Position numbers and translations under genes: made by a program. Shown in pieces: positions 1 to 7,935 of a DNA stretch of 19,704 nucleotides; positions within the stretch are counted from its first letter, which is position 1, and each line of letters begins with the position of its first letter. Location of the stretch: the NCBI GenBank assembly GCA_016840285.1, contig JAEOSR010000101.1, positions 1-19,704 of the forward strand, in the 5' to 3' direction. The stretch is from Candidatus Hodarchaeota archaeon. Its GTDB lineage: Archaea > Asgardarchaeota > Heimdallarchaeia > Hodarchaeales > Hodarchaeaceae. The notes below the pieces were generated by a model. It searched no databases and was not told the DNA's origin. It saw only the letters and a list, made by a program, of their open reading frames with translations.

Positions 1-1
1 A

Positions 2-250
2 CCTCCAAATGAACCAGTAACTCAAGGACTGTATAAATATTCAAGAAACCCTCAAGAAGTGATGTTAACAATAATTTTTATCGGTGCAAGTATAACCATT
101 AGTTCATGGAGCGTTTTAGTAATCTTATTTATATCAAAGATTTTTAATCATATATCGATCATAGCACAAGAACAAATATGTCTCCAACAATACGGTGATT
201 CGTATAGGGCATATATGAGGCAAGTACCTAGATATTTACTATTCTTCTAA
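2..250 (+). CDS. Isoprenylcysteine carboxyl methyltransferase-like protein, C-terminal part
   Basis: The reading frame is open from base 2 and enters from outside the window, so only the last 82 residues are seen. The visible part has G-L-Y-K-Y-S-R-N-P-Q near its start, which is the (G-x-Y-R-Y-x-R-N/H-P) motif of the ICMT/PEMT membrane methyltransferase superfamily. A hydrophobic helical hairpin follows (about residues 21-50), and then the tail pattern Q-E-Q...L-Q-Q-Y-G-D-S-Y-x-x-Y-x-x-x-V-P-R, where this family binds S-adenosylmethionine. These enzymes are integral membrane proteins that methylate small or lipid-linked substrates; the substrate cannot be told here. The family call is fairly safe. 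The first ATG inside the fragment (59) is internal, because the conserved motif lies upstream of it. Confidence 0.75.
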   Translation, partial: PPNEPVTQGLYKYSRNPQEVMLTIIFIGASITISSWSVLVILFISKIFNHISIIAQEQICLQQYGDSYRAYMRQVPRYLLFF

Positions 251-342
251 TCATCAAAAATACAACCTTTTAGCATCATTTTATCTCATAGATAAATAAA
301 ATTGAGTATATACATTTCTTAACCTAACCTAAACATACATGA

Positions 343-621
343 ACTCTCACTCGAAATGTTATCATATTTGATAGCGAGATCGGGACTCTTAAGTTAAGCA
401 CAGATAAGTGTTGGACTTCTGATTGTCACTTCCGAACCTGTGCCACTGAACAAGGATTGACCTACTGTTTTGAATGTAAAGATTTTGTTTGTGAAAAGCC
501 AGCTGAATTTGGGAAACAAGCTCCAAATCATGCAAAGACTATAGATAATATGAAAAAGATGAAAGAAATTGGAGTAGATGAATGGATTGCTTCACAGAGA
601 GAAGTTAAATTCTGCCCTTAA
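343..621 (+). pseudogene. DUF3795-like cysteine-rich protein, remnant lacking its N-terminus
   Basis: An open frame from 343 to the stop at 619-621 encodes a Cys-rich stretch starting at 409: C-W-T-S-D-C-H-F-R-T-C-A, then G-L-T-Y-C-F-E-C-K-D-F-V-C-E-K, then P-N-H-A-K-x-x-x-N-M. This matches the second half of DUF3795 proteins as I know them (C-x-x-C...C-A...G-x-x-x-C-x-x-C-x-D-Y/F-x-C-E). The first half of that family, normally a start codon plus C-G-L-x-C-x-x-C, is missing. A stop lies at 340-342, and no ATG, GTG or TTG precedes the cysteines in frame. I read this as a gene that lost its 5' half; an unusual start codon for a short protein is the alternative. DUF3795 proteins are presumed metal-binding, with no firm function. 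Confidence 0.6.
353..365 (+). repeat. 13-bp direct repeat, left copy
   Basis: GAAATGTTATCAT occurs here and again, identical, at 639-651. The two copies lie on either side of the recognisable DUF3795 remnant, with the left copy just before the homologous part begins. Such a placement could mark a short-repeat recombination or insertion/excision event that removed the gene's 5' half. It could also be chance in AT-rich DNA. Confidence 0.4.
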
Positions 622-1037
622 ACCTCAAGTTATAATGTGAAATGTTATCATCTTCATATTGAATAATAAAATCCAAAAAAGCTAGACAAATTAACTATTG
701 TTATCCGAAAAATGTATTTATTTAGTTAAGAACAGAAATAACCCTGAGATAATATCCTTCGAAATTTGTACATTTAATGATTCCTATTTGTCATTCCAGA
801 AGGCCAACGAATCTATTCTTTAGGTTCCCTTCTTAAAATAGAATAAACAATAAAACAGCTCAATAATTATTCTCCATGATGAAAAAATTAGGAATAAAGA
901 ATTACCTATATAACCAGTGTAATATCTAATACGTACAAATTTCAAATGCGCTAAAATATGCAATTTATCAGAAGAAAAAAACCTTGTTACATTTAAAATT
1001 TAGATTTGGATGAACAAAACTAGTAAAAGAGGATAGT
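622..1037. other. Intergenic region, no gene recognised
   Basis: About 415 bases of AT-rich DNA with stops in all frames I read. Apart from the 13-bp repeat copy at 639, I see only a TATA-like ATTTAAAAT near 991-999. It is close to the right distance for a short leader before the flavodoxin-like gene at 1038. Confidence 0.5.
639..651 (+). repeat. 13-bp direct repeat, right copy
   Basis: Second identical copy of GAAATGTTATCAT, 17 bases after the stop codon of the DUF3795 remnant. See the left copy at 353. Confidence 0.4.
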
Positions 1038-1604
1038 ATGATGACAAAAAGAGTGTTGATTGCATATGGAACTCGATTTGGGAGTACAGAAGAAATTTCA
1101 GGTAAATTCGCAGAGATCATGAGGAACAAAGGCTTAGATACAATAGTTATAAATGTAAAAAGGGATAGATGGCCTCCATTAGATCAATTTGATGCTGTAC
1201 TAATTGGTAGTAGTATAAAAATGGGAAGATGGACAAAAGAAGCAAAGAAATTTCTTAAAAAGAATGTCAAAGCTCTGAAGAAGAAATCTTTCTTAGCAGT
1301 ATTTGTAAGTTCAGGTGAAGCTTCTTATCCAGAGAAATATCGGGAAGCTAAAGAAAAGTATGTTCAGAGCATTATTACTGATCTTGGTTTTGATTTGGAT
1401 AAAGTGATGCATGAAGCGTTTGGGGGATTATTCGATCTGTCAAACACATCAAAGATAGGTTGGTTGGAAAAAAAGTTTACGAATATGTCTGCAAGGGATG
1501 ATAAAAGTTCTAATTTGACCGAGAATGAGTATAATGATCTACGTGATTGGGATCAAATCCAGTCATTTGCACATGAAGCAACCAATATAATTCTTCTAAT
1601 GTAG
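1038..1604 (+). CDS. Flavodoxin-domain protein (HemG-like)
   Basis: A 188-residue soluble protein with a flavodoxin fold. The N-terminus reads strand 1 (V-L-I-A-Y) and then the FMN phosphate loop G-T-R-F-G-S-T-E-E (residues 11-19). A second strand plus loop, F-D-A-V-L-I-G-S-S-I-K-M-G, lies near residues 51-63. The stretch V-F-V-S-S-G-E-A-S near 88-96 resembles the flavodoxin-like protoporphyrinogen oxidase (HemG) group, which is why general annotation often says 'protoporphyrinogen oxidase'. Nothing nearby concerns haem synthesis, so I keep the call at flavin-binding electron-transfer protein. There are two adjacent ATGs (1038, 1041). A GAGG at 1029-1032 precedes them at good spacing for either. 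It appears to stand alone, with 130 bases to the next start. Confidence 0.75.
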   Translation: MMTKRVLIAYGTRFGSTEEISGKFAEIMRNKGLDTIVINVKRDRWPPLDQFDAVLIGSSIKMGRWTKEAKKFLKKNVKALKKKSFLAVFVSSGEASYPEKYREAKEKYVQSIITDLGFDLDKVMHEAFGGLFDLSNTSKIGWLEKKFTNMSARDDKSSNLTENEYNDLRDWDQIQSFAHEATNIILLM

Positions 1605-1735
1605 GTATAAACTAGTTGCTTATAAAATAATAAGAAGTGCATTACGTCTTAACCTATTGAATAAGTGTCAATCCATTCAAGTATCTCCCTAATCACTTAA
1701 TAATCAAATTTGTTAAGATTATGAAGGAAGAAATA

Positions 1736-2260
1736 ATGACTGAGAAAACAATAGACAAGAAATTATCGGTAGCAATCCATGAACAATATGGAGCAGCTAT
1801 AGAAATGTTTGAACAAGTGATCAAAAAGTGCCCCGAAGAAACGTGGGATGATAGAACTACTGATCCTCCTTTCTGGCAGGTTACTTATCATACAATGTTT
1901 TATTTAGACTGGTACCTTGCAAGTTCAAAAGAAGATCGCGAGTTATTTAAGCCAAAATATAAGGTAGAACCTTTCGAAAAATTAGATACGGTACCAAAAG
2001 CCACTTTAAATCGTGATCAACTGCTCAGATACTTATTAGAAATAAAAATGAAAGCAAAACGAAGACTAGAATTTTTGACAATAGAGGAATTATTTCAACC
2101 CTCCTTTTTTGAATGGCATGGCAGCAATGTTTTAAGCTCGTTATTTTATAATCTACGTCACGTTATGCTTCATATAGGAGCCCTCAACTCGAGACTCCTG
2201 AGAAAAGGTGTAAAATTAGATAATTGGGTTTCTCAGAGGTTGATTGAAGAAGAAAAGTAG
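1736..2260 (+). CDS. DinB-like metal-binding helical-bundle protein
   Basis: 174 residues from the chosen ATG at 1736. This start is preceded by AAGGAAG at suitable spacing; an in-frame ATG at 1721 would add five residues but has no ribosome site. The protein shows the DinB/YfiT four-helix-bundle pattern. An early helix starts after A-I-H-E-Q-Y. A first metal histidine sits in T-Y-H-T-M-F-Y-L-D-W-Y-L (H52), and a C-terminal pair lies in R-H-V-M-L-H-I-G-A-L-N-S-R-L (H142 and H146). Together they give the usual three-His site. Family members include thiol-transferases using bacillithiol, mycothiol or other thiols, and many of unknown role; the substrate here is unknown. It lies 59 bases before the mutase gene and may share its transcript. 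Confidence 0.75.
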   Translation: MTEKTIDKKLSVAIHEQYGAAIEMFEQVIKKCPEETWDDRTTDPPFWQVTYHTMFYLDWYLASSKEDRELFKPKYKVEPFEKLDTVPKATLNRDQLLRYLLEIKMKAKRRLEFLTIEELFQPSFFEWHGSNVLSSLFYNLRHVMLHIGALNSRLLRKGVKLDNWVSQRLIEEEK

Positions 2261-2319
2261 TTAATTGATCGAAAGCGGTGTTACACAAATCATGAATAGA
2301 ATTGAAAGGAAAAAAAATC

Positions 2320-4089
2320 ATGTTAAGCCTTGATAGAAATCACGTTTTACCTGAAACCGATTTACCTGATATGAATGAACTGTTGGGAGAAGGAAAACAA
2401 TTGAGTCAAAACGTGAACCTTGGATCCTGCCCATTTTTGACCACATATGATGTTCAATCTGAAAGTGAGTATAAGCGTTTACGATCATCTGAAGGAACTA
2501 TCATGCTTCATGGCCAGATAGGGTATCGCAGTTTTACGAAAAGTAAATTGGCTTACTCAAAAATTTATGACCAGATTGAGGCTGCAGGTTATCGAATAGA
2601 TCGTTATGGAATTTGTTTAGATTGGAGTATGGGGTATCCAGCTGCCCTACGAGCAAACATGCCTAAAGGGACTGGATTAATTCTTAAAAAAATAAGTGAT
2701 TTTACTGATCTAACTCACTCTGCACCAGTTGCTCCTCATTTTGGAGATTTTGTTATTGGAACACCGGCTGCAGTTGAAAACACGGTTGCTGCGCTAGAGG
2801 CTGGTTCAACAACTATTGGTAATATTGGCCAATATTTCACCTTCCGTTTACCAAAATGGGACGATGATGTGACAACAACTGCCGAAACTGTAAAAGCTAT
2901 GGCTCTTTGTGCCAATCAACCAGTTGACATTATGATCCATTCAAATCTGGACGATGGGTTTGCAGCTTTATTTTGTGACATGTCCTGCAGTATTGGGGCT
3001 GTATTCCTAGAACGGTATATTATTGAGGATCTTATTGGAGGCCACGTTTCGCATTGTTATGGCCATACGTTTTCTGACCCCATGACTCGACTAGCATTTC
3101 AAAAAGCACTATTCCGTGTAACAACAACCCCTGGAAGTATGGTTTACGGAAATACAACCATTTTTGTTGCCAGTGAGGTGGAAAATTACGCCAATCTAGC
3201 AAGCTATTTACTTGTAGATATAATTGCACAAAGGAGCTCGCCAACAGGCCATGGATTAAATCCCGTTCCAGTTACAGAAGCTATGCGTATCCCTGAAATC
3301 AATGAAATTATTGATGCCCATCTCTTCGCAAACCGATTAATTCAAAGAGTGGATGGATTTTATGATTTATTTGATATGGCCAGAGCAGAAAAAGCAGCAG
3401 ATATGTTAATCGAAGCGGGAGAGCGATTTAAAAGACGAGTTTTGAAGGGACTGGGTGAAGCTGGAATTGATACCAAGAATCCTTTTGAATTACTCCTTGC
3501 TATTCGTCGAATAGGGGCTAAGCGACTTGAGGAACTGTTTGGTCCTGGGGAACTTCAAGAAGACCAAATACGTCGCCGAAAACCTATTGTTCAAGCAACA
3601 CCCATTGCGGAGCTTGAGAAAAGAAGTGAAAAAATAATTATGTTTCTAAAACAATCCTACCAGGAAAGTCTCCATCAAAACAAGTTCAAGATCTGCGTTG
3701 CTTGCACTGATGTACATGAATATGGGAAAATTCTTGTTGAGGAGGTCTTAAAACGTCTGCATCAAGAGGTAATTGATGCTGGAGTTAGTGTTGATCCAGA
3801 CATTGTCGCGAAGCGAGCTAAAGAAACGGGAGCGGATTTTATTGCAATAAGTACCTATAATGGTATCGCATTGAATTATTTACAGTCATTGAACCAAGAG
3901 ATTTCGCAATTGGGCTTAAATATTCCAATTTTCGTTGGAGGTAAATTAAACCAGATCCCAGACGATAGTTCAACGAGTCTTCCAGTTGATGTGACAAAAG
4001 AGCTCAAAGCTATAGGAGCAATCGTCTGTCATCAGGTTGAGGATATGTTGGGAAATATGCTCGAGATAATCAAGGAGAGAAGTCGATGA
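2320..4089 (+). CDS. B12-dependent mutase: glutamate-mutase-like barrel fused to cobalamin-binding domain
   Basis: 589 residues from the ATG at 2320, chosen because AAAGGA sits 9 bases upstream; an in-frame TTG at 2302 is the alternative. The C-terminal domain (about residue 455 onward) is a cobalamin Rossmann domain. It has D464-x-H466-x-x-G469, whose His would be the lower cobalt ligand, then S511-T-Y-N-G at the S-x-L position, and G540-G541. The gaps of 47 and 76 residues match the small subunit of glutamate mutase. The N-terminal 400 residues resemble a TIM-barrel catalytic subunit such as GlmE, for example A-A-L-E-A-G-S-T-T-I-G-N-I-G-Q-Y near 157-172, but similarity is distant. Glutamate and related mutases usually carry these parts on two chains. 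The substrate is unknown: a carbon-skeleton or amino-group shift is possible. It overlaps the next gene by 4 bases, so the two products very likely act together. Confidence 0.7.
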   Translation: MLSLDRNHVLPETDLPDMNELLGEGKQLSQNVNLGSCPFLTTYDVQSESEYKRLRSSEGTIMLHGQIGYRSFTKSKLAYSKIYDQIEAAGYRIDRYGICLDWSMGYPAALRANMPKGTGLILKKISDFTDLTHSAPVAPHFGDFVIGTPAAVENTVAALEAGSTTIGNIGQYFTFRLPKWDDDVTTTAETVKAMALCANQPVDIMIHSNLDDGFAALFCDMSCSIGAVFLERYIIEDLIGGHVSHCYGHTFSDPMTRLAFQKALFRVTTTPGSMVYGNTTIFVASEVENYANLASYLLVDIIAQRSSPTGHGLNPVPVTEAMRIPEINEIIDAHLFANRLIQRVDGFYDLFDMARAEKAADMLIEAGERFKRRVLKGLGEAGIDTKNPFELLLAIRRIGAKRLEELFGPGELQEDQIRRRKPIVQATPIAELEKRSEKIIMFLKQSYQESLHQNKFKICVACTDVHEYGKILVEEVLKRLHQEVIDAGVSVDPDIVAKRAKETGADFIAISTYNGIALNYLQSLNQEISQLGLNIPIFVGGKLNQIPDDSSTSLPVDVTKELKAIGAIVCHQVEDMLGNMLEIIKERSR

Positions 4090-4853
4090 TTGAGAGTGTC
4101 GGGATCATTGGGGTAGGACATCTAGCTAGCTATATTGTTGAAGGATTGAAGAAAGCAGCACCAGATATTGAGATAATCCTGTCCCAGCGCAATGTGCAGA
4201 AGAGTAAGAGTTTAGCATCTCGGTTTGGTGCTAAAGTTGCGCAAAATAATCAGGAAGTGGTGAATAAAACAAACCTAATCATGATTACAACTCGCCCTGA
4301 AGACACTATTGCAGTTTCCGAAAACCTAAGCTTCCAAACTGGACAGGTAGTTATATCAGTAGCAGTAGGTTTACCACTCAAGAAACTCTTATCTACAACA
4401 GCACCTGCTACGGTTGTACGAGCAATACCTATATCGTGTGCTGCAATTAATCAAAGTCCAACCCTATTATTCCCAGATAATCATCAAGCTCGGGCTTTAC
4501 TCTCCCATTTAGGCCAAGTCCACTTATTACCAAATGAATCATGTTTCACTTCTGCTAGTGCCATTGGTGCCTTTTATGGATGGATCTATGCTTTACTAGA
4601 TGAGATAATTTCTTGGACTACTCAAACTGGAGTACCACACCAAGCAGCTCGAAATATAGTTCTTGAAACAGTTCTAGGTGCAGTGAACATGGCGTTAAAC
4701 GAGCCAAAAAAAGAATTAAATGTAATATTGGATACTCTAGCCACTCCAGGAGGTATAACCAAGCAAGGACTTAATGTTTTACATCAGCATCAGGCATTAT
4801 TGGTTTGGACTGAAGCTCTTAATTCTATTTCTAAACGTCTGAATGCAAGATGA
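4086..4853 (+). CDS. Pyrroline-5-carboxylate-reductase-like NAD(P) dehydrogenase
   Basis: 255 residues, near the usual 260-280 of the ProC family. The N-terminal Rossmann motif G6-x-x-G9-x-G11-x-x-A14 would bind NAD(P)H. The C-terminal helical domain ends with the family hallmark T-P-G-G-I-T-K-Q-G-L (compare S-P-G-G-T-T). The usual S-G-S-G-P-A-Y before the dimerising helix is changed to S-A-I-G-A-F-Y, so the substrate pocket may differ from true proline synthesis. The ATG overlaps the TGA of the mutase gene (ATGA), and GGAGAG precedes it. This translational coupling argues that it reduces a cyclic imine, or oxidises an amine, made or used by the mutase. Whether it makes proline is not shown. 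Confidence 0.7.
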   Translation: MIESVGIIGVGHLASYIVEGLKKAAPDIEIILSQRNVQKSKSLASRFGAKVAQNNQEVVNKTNLIMITTRPEDTIAVSENLSFQTGQVVISVAVGLPLKKLLSTTAPATVVRAIPISCAAINQSPTLLFPDNHQARALLSHLGQVHLLPNESCFTSASAIGAFYGWIYALLDEIISWTTQTGVPHQAARNIVLETVLGAVNMALNEPKKELNVILDTLATPGGITKQGLNVLHQHQALLVWTEALNSISKRLNAR

Positions 4854-4883
4854 AAAAGGGACGAAAACCATTATCTTCCAATT

Positions 4884-4890
4884 AAAAAAA
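4884..4890 (-). terminator. T-run terminator after the ABC permease gene
   Basis: Seven Ts on the - strand, 16 bases beyond the permease stop codon. The same placement recurs after the transporter gene (11612) and the small gene at 18863. This fits archaeal intrinsic termination on oligo-T. Confidence 0.5.
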
Positions 4891-4905
4891 GAGAAAGGGA
4901 GAGAA

Positions 4906-6264
4906 TTAAGTTAAGATCCCTTCACGTTCGAAAACTTTAGAAGCAATGTACAAACAGACCAAGATCACCAGAATTAAGTACCCAAAATGGAGAAGTAGAT
5001 CCATAGGGATTCCACCATAGGGGAGGTTGCGAGTTAAGGCAGTAGATTCGTAGGTTTTTGGGTATAATCCCTTAGATAAAATTGCAATAGAATGGGCCCA
5101 AGGTATGATGTATAAAAAAACTCCAGCACCACCAAAAGCCCGTTCTGGAATACCTCCAAACATTCCTATAAAACCAACACCCATGGCAGGCACCATCATT
5201 AACATATTATACATTGACTCTGCTGACCGAACATCTTTCGTAAGACTGGCTACTGAAATACCTATTCCGATCGCGACAAATGCTGAAAGAAACATCATCG
5301 CTACAACTAAAACCACCATTGTTAGTGAAGGTTCAATAGCAAAGATTGATGAATACTCTTCGGCACCGATAGATCCTGCTGCAACATCTATCATTATTGT
5401 GAAAACAAAGAGTCCCACAATATTCATCAAAGCAAAAATACCAATTAGAACCATTCCTGCTAGAAGTTTGGAGAGAAGTATGTTGAATCGTGAGATAGGT
5501 AAGGCAAGGAGTGATTCCATAGTTTTCTTCTCTCTTTCACCAGCGAATGATGTGCTCACGAAGGGAGCTGGTGCTAGCACAGCAACCATAATCGAAATCA
5601 TACCAATAAAACCAAGGCCAAAGCTAGAAGAAGCACCCTCTTCTAAAACAACTGGTTTTGAAGAGAATAGAACTAGCTTATCTTGATCAGTGGGTACATG
5701 ATAAGTGAAGGGAGGTTGATAGATTATGGATGCAATTCCTGCCTCAAGCATCGTAGATCCCAGTATTCCGGTTGGGAGAGAATGGAGTTCTATTATTGGG
5801 GGAACAGTACTGTTAATAGAGGTTGCATTATAGCTTAGATACGCTTCTGTGAAATTTGCGTGCAAAATAATACACGGGGTATAATGGCTAGCAGTTTTTG
5901 AATCGTTTATCCTCTCTATCAGGATGGGATAGGACAGATCCGAGTATTTTGTGGAGTTGATTGTTGCTCTATACAAAATAGATTTATTCGTTTGTGTGGC
6001 ATTTTCAAGCATCTCAAGAAATACTTCCCCGAGCTTAAAACTGTGGGTTTCATTTATTTCAACACCTTCATCATAGCTAACAAAATAAATAGTTACACCT
6101 TCTTGAGAGGAACCCATGGCGAAACCCAGGAGCATCTGGACCCCACCTTGTAACCCCCACATGAAAATGGGCATCAACACAAAAGTAAAAATTACATAGC
6201 GAGTTCGTCTAGCACTCTGTAGTTCTTGCTTGACCAATGCCATAATTTGTTTTACTGTACTCAT
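4906..6264 (-). CDS. ABC-2 type exporter permease (NatB-like)
   Basis: 452 residues. The layout is one membrane helix near the N-terminus (about 23-43), a large extracytoplasmic loop (about 45-210) with several N-x-S/T sites, and then about five or six membrane helices to the C-terminus. The E-R-E-K-K-T-M-E-S-L-L-A-L-P-I-S coupling segment after the second helix is typical of ABC-2/NatB permeases. It would form the pore for the ATPase encoded 4 bases upstream and export an ion, drug, lipid or peptide; the substrate is not evident. ATG is preceded by AAGGTGAGG at short spacing. The cytoplasmic tail is short and charged. Confidence in the family is high. Confidence 0.85.
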   Translation of the reverse strand: MSTVKQIMALVKQELQSARRTRYVIFTFVLMPIFMWGLQGGVQMLLGFAMGSSQEGVTIYFVSYDEGVEINETHSFKLGEVFLEMLENATQTNKSILYRATINSTKYSDLSYPILIERINDSKTASHYTPCIILHANFTEAYLSYNATSINSTVPPIIELHSLPTGILGSTMLEAGIASIIYQPPFTYHVPTDQDKLVLFSSKPVVLEEGASSSFGLGFIGMISIMVAVLAPAPFVSTSFAGEREKKTMESLLALPISRFNILLSKLLAGMVLIGIFALMNIVGLFVFTIMIDVAAGSIGAEEYSSIFAIEPSLTMVVLVVAMMFLSAFVAIGIGISVASLTKDVRSAESMYNMLMMVPAMGVGFIGMFGGIPERAFGGAGVFLYIIPWAHSIAILSKGLYPKTYESTALTRNLPYGGIPMDLLLHFGYLILVILVCLYIASKVFEREGILT

Positions 6265-6268
6265 ATCC

Positions 6269-7099
6269 TCACCTTCGTCTTAAAATACGAGAAAGTAATC
6301 CACGCTTTGGTTTTACCGTGGTTAAATCCTCTTCTAAAACACCCTCTCCTGTCGTTAGACCGATGAAAACGTCCTCAAGGTGAGCTTGGGTAAATTGTTG
6401 CTCAAGCTCATCAGGAGTACCAATCGCAGCAAGTTTTCCTTTCACTAGGATCCCAACACGATCACAGAGCTCTTCAACTTCGGATAAATCGTGTGTGGTC
6501 AGGATTACTGTTTTTTGTAGTTCTTTAGTCATTCTTTTAATCAAATTCCGTACTGTACGAGCACCAAGAATATCAATACCAGTGGTTGGTTCATCAAGAA
6601 AGATCAAATCTGGATCCATAACTAAAGCACGAGCAACAAGAACTTTTCGTTTCATCCCACCTGAAAACTCCTTTGTGACATCGTTTTCACGACCACGAAG
6701 ACCGATCATGTCAATTAGATCCTCGGTTCTACGACTAACTTCTCCATTTGGCATATTACCATAAATTTCCCCGTAGTACTTGATATTCTCTTTTGCAGTT
6801 AGATTTTCATACACTTCTGCTTCTTGTGGTAAGAGACTTGCCTTTTGTCTAATCTGCATCATGTCTTTCTTAATATCAAAAGGGCCTAAACCGTTGTATT
6901 GAATATGAGCGGTTCCAGAAGTAGGTTTGATTAACCCAATCAGTAATCGAATGAGGGTGGTTTTCCCCGCTCCATTAGGACCGAGGAGACCAAATACCTC
7001 ACCTTTCTTGATAGTAAGAGAGACATTATCTAGAGCTACGTTGTCTTTGAATTTTTTCGTTAAATTTTCAATTTCGATGATGTTCAAATATTGTGTCAC
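6269..7099 (-). CDS. ABC transporter ATPase subunit (NatA-like)
   Basis: 276 residues with all ATPase motifs: Walker A G-P-N-G-A-G-K-T-T (40-48), Q-loop Q92, signature S-G-G-M-K (146-150), Walker B L-I-F-L-D-E-P-T-T-G (165-174) and switch H203. It powers the permease encoded immediately downstream. The frame opens with GTG at 7099, which lacks a convincing ribosome site. A TTG at 7090 would give M-N-I-I-E-I-E-N-L; it is preceded by GGAGTGA and lies about where a TATA-like element at 7108-7120 would start a transcript, so the true start may be there. A basic tail, K-P-K-R-G-L-L-S-R-I-L-R-R-R, ends the protein. A 162-base gap separates it from the PH-domain genes, so it probably has its own promoter. 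Confidence 0.9.
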   Translation of the reverse strand: MTQYLNIIEIENLTKKFKDNVALDNVSLTIKKGEVFGLLGPNGAGKTTLIRLLIGLIKPTSGTAHIQYNGLGPFDIKKDMMQIRQKASLLPQEAEVYENLTAKENIKYYGEIYGNMPNGEVSRRTEDLIDMIGLRGRENDVTKEFSGGMKRKVLVARALVMDPDLIFLDEPTTGIDILGARTVRNLIKRMTKELQKTVILTTHDLSEVEELCDRVGILVKGKLAAIGTPDELEQQFTQAHLEDVFIGLTTGEGVLEEDLTTVKPKRGLLSRILRRR

Positions 7100-7107
7100 T
7101 CCATTCT

Positions 7108-7120
7108 TTATATTAAAATT
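7108..7120 (-). promoter_or_regulatory. TATA-like element for the ABC exporter
   Basis: On the - strand this reads TTTTAATATAAAG. A start about 25 bases downstream would fall near 7089-7092, at the in-frame TTG at 7090. That raises the possibility of a leaderless or very short-leader ABC transcript. Confidence 0.35.
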
Positions 7121-7261
7121 TGTGAATTTGAAATTTATTCATCAATTTTCCATGAATCAGTATCATACAGACGCATTTGAGTCTTCTAACTTCTTAGTTT
7201 ACTTTCTCAATTTCGAATTTTTAAACAGATTTAATGCGGAAATAAAGAATGAAAAAGAGGA

Positions 7262-7927
7262 TTACTTGGAAAGGATCCTCTTAATCTCCCGTAACTCAGA
7301 TATCATTTCGCTGTAGAACCCTAATCCCGTAGTAAGAGGGGGGGGAGGAGGTTCAAGTTCGGTTGCAGTGGCATATTGACCACGAAACTGGCGAAGCATA
7401 TCTAGAATGAGATCTCTAACCTCTATAAAGTTTCTAATACCCTCGATTTTCGCTTCGGGACCCATTTGTTGGCCAGATTTTCCTGCGGTCTCAAGTTCAC
7501 AAGTACCAATCCCAAAAAATCTGTCGTAAATACCATATCTAGAGCTCACATTAGTAATTGTTCGGAATGGAATGTGTTTCACCTCTTTATTGATCACACC
7601 TTTCTTAAGAATGACCTCATTGTCCAGAATAACAAATTCCATTGTTCGTACATAATAATCTATCAAAGCGAAAAGGATTGGTATCAGACACAACCAAATG
7701 AGAAAGTACACAAACACAAGACCAGGCCAATTAGCAGAAATCCACAAACCAAAATCATCCCCAGAGGGATCATTATCAAATCCACTTACGAATGCAATGA
7801 ATGAACCAAGGCCAAAGATAGCTGCAGTAATTACAAAGAATGCGGTTATTACATACAGAAAAAATTTATTTCGGAGAGTGGCTAGCGGATAGAAAGGTTG
7901 TCCTTTCACAATTTCTTCCAAATACAT
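7262..7927 (-). CDS. Membrane-anchored bacterial-type PH-domain protein (bPH2), copy 1
   Basis: 221 residues from ATG 7927, which has AGGTGAT at good spacing; a GTG at 7939 overlapping the previous stop is the alternative. Order: P-F-Y-P-L near the N-terminus, two membrane helices (about 22-48 and 69-91), then a bPH2/YdbS-like domain (about 96-178) with F-R-T-I-T-N-V and D-R-F-F-G-I-G. A five-proline run (193-197) follows, and then a C-terminal amphipathic helix E-L-R-E-I-K-R-I-L. Last of three tandem paralogues; its central PH part is nearly the same as in copy 2, so these two diverged recently. Proteins of this family sit in the membrane with the PH domain outside or at the surface; in Bacillus the YdbS/YdbT pair is linked to bacteriocin resistance. 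The role here is unknown. The proline codons contain a run of eight Cs. Confidence 0.8.
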   Translation of the reverse strand: MYLEEIVKGQPFYPLATLRNKFFLYVITAFFVITAAIFGLGSFIAFVSGFDNDPSGDDFGLWISANWPGLVFVYFLIWLCLIPILFALIDYYVRTMEFVILDNEVILKKGVINKEVKHIPFRTITNVSSRYGIYDRFFGIGTCELETAGKSGQQMGPEAKIEGIRNFIEVRDLILDMLRQFRGQYATATELEPPPPPLTTGLGFYSEMISELREIKRILSK

Positions 7928-7935
7928 CTTTTGAA

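Noticed and set aside
1038..1604. Naming the flavodoxin-like gene hemG
   Set aside because: Similarity is confined to the general flavodoxin fold and one loop, and no haem-pathway gene is nearby.
4086..4853. Naming the reductase proC
   Set aside because: The fold is right, but the S-G-S-G-P-A-Y loop is changed and the gene is coupled to a B12 mutase, so proline synthesis is not supported.
5105..5686. Long + strand open frame of 193 codons
   Set aside because: It lies fully antisense to the ABC permease, whose membrane and family pattern is clear. The translation is low-complexity (I, P, T, S rich) with no ribosome site.
6495..7316. Two + strand open frames over the ABC ATPase
   Set aside because: They are antisense to an ATPase with all its motifs and show no sensible protein features.
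7466..7892. Overlapping + strand open frames over PH copy 1
   Set aside because: They are shadows of a gene with two close paralogues next to it.
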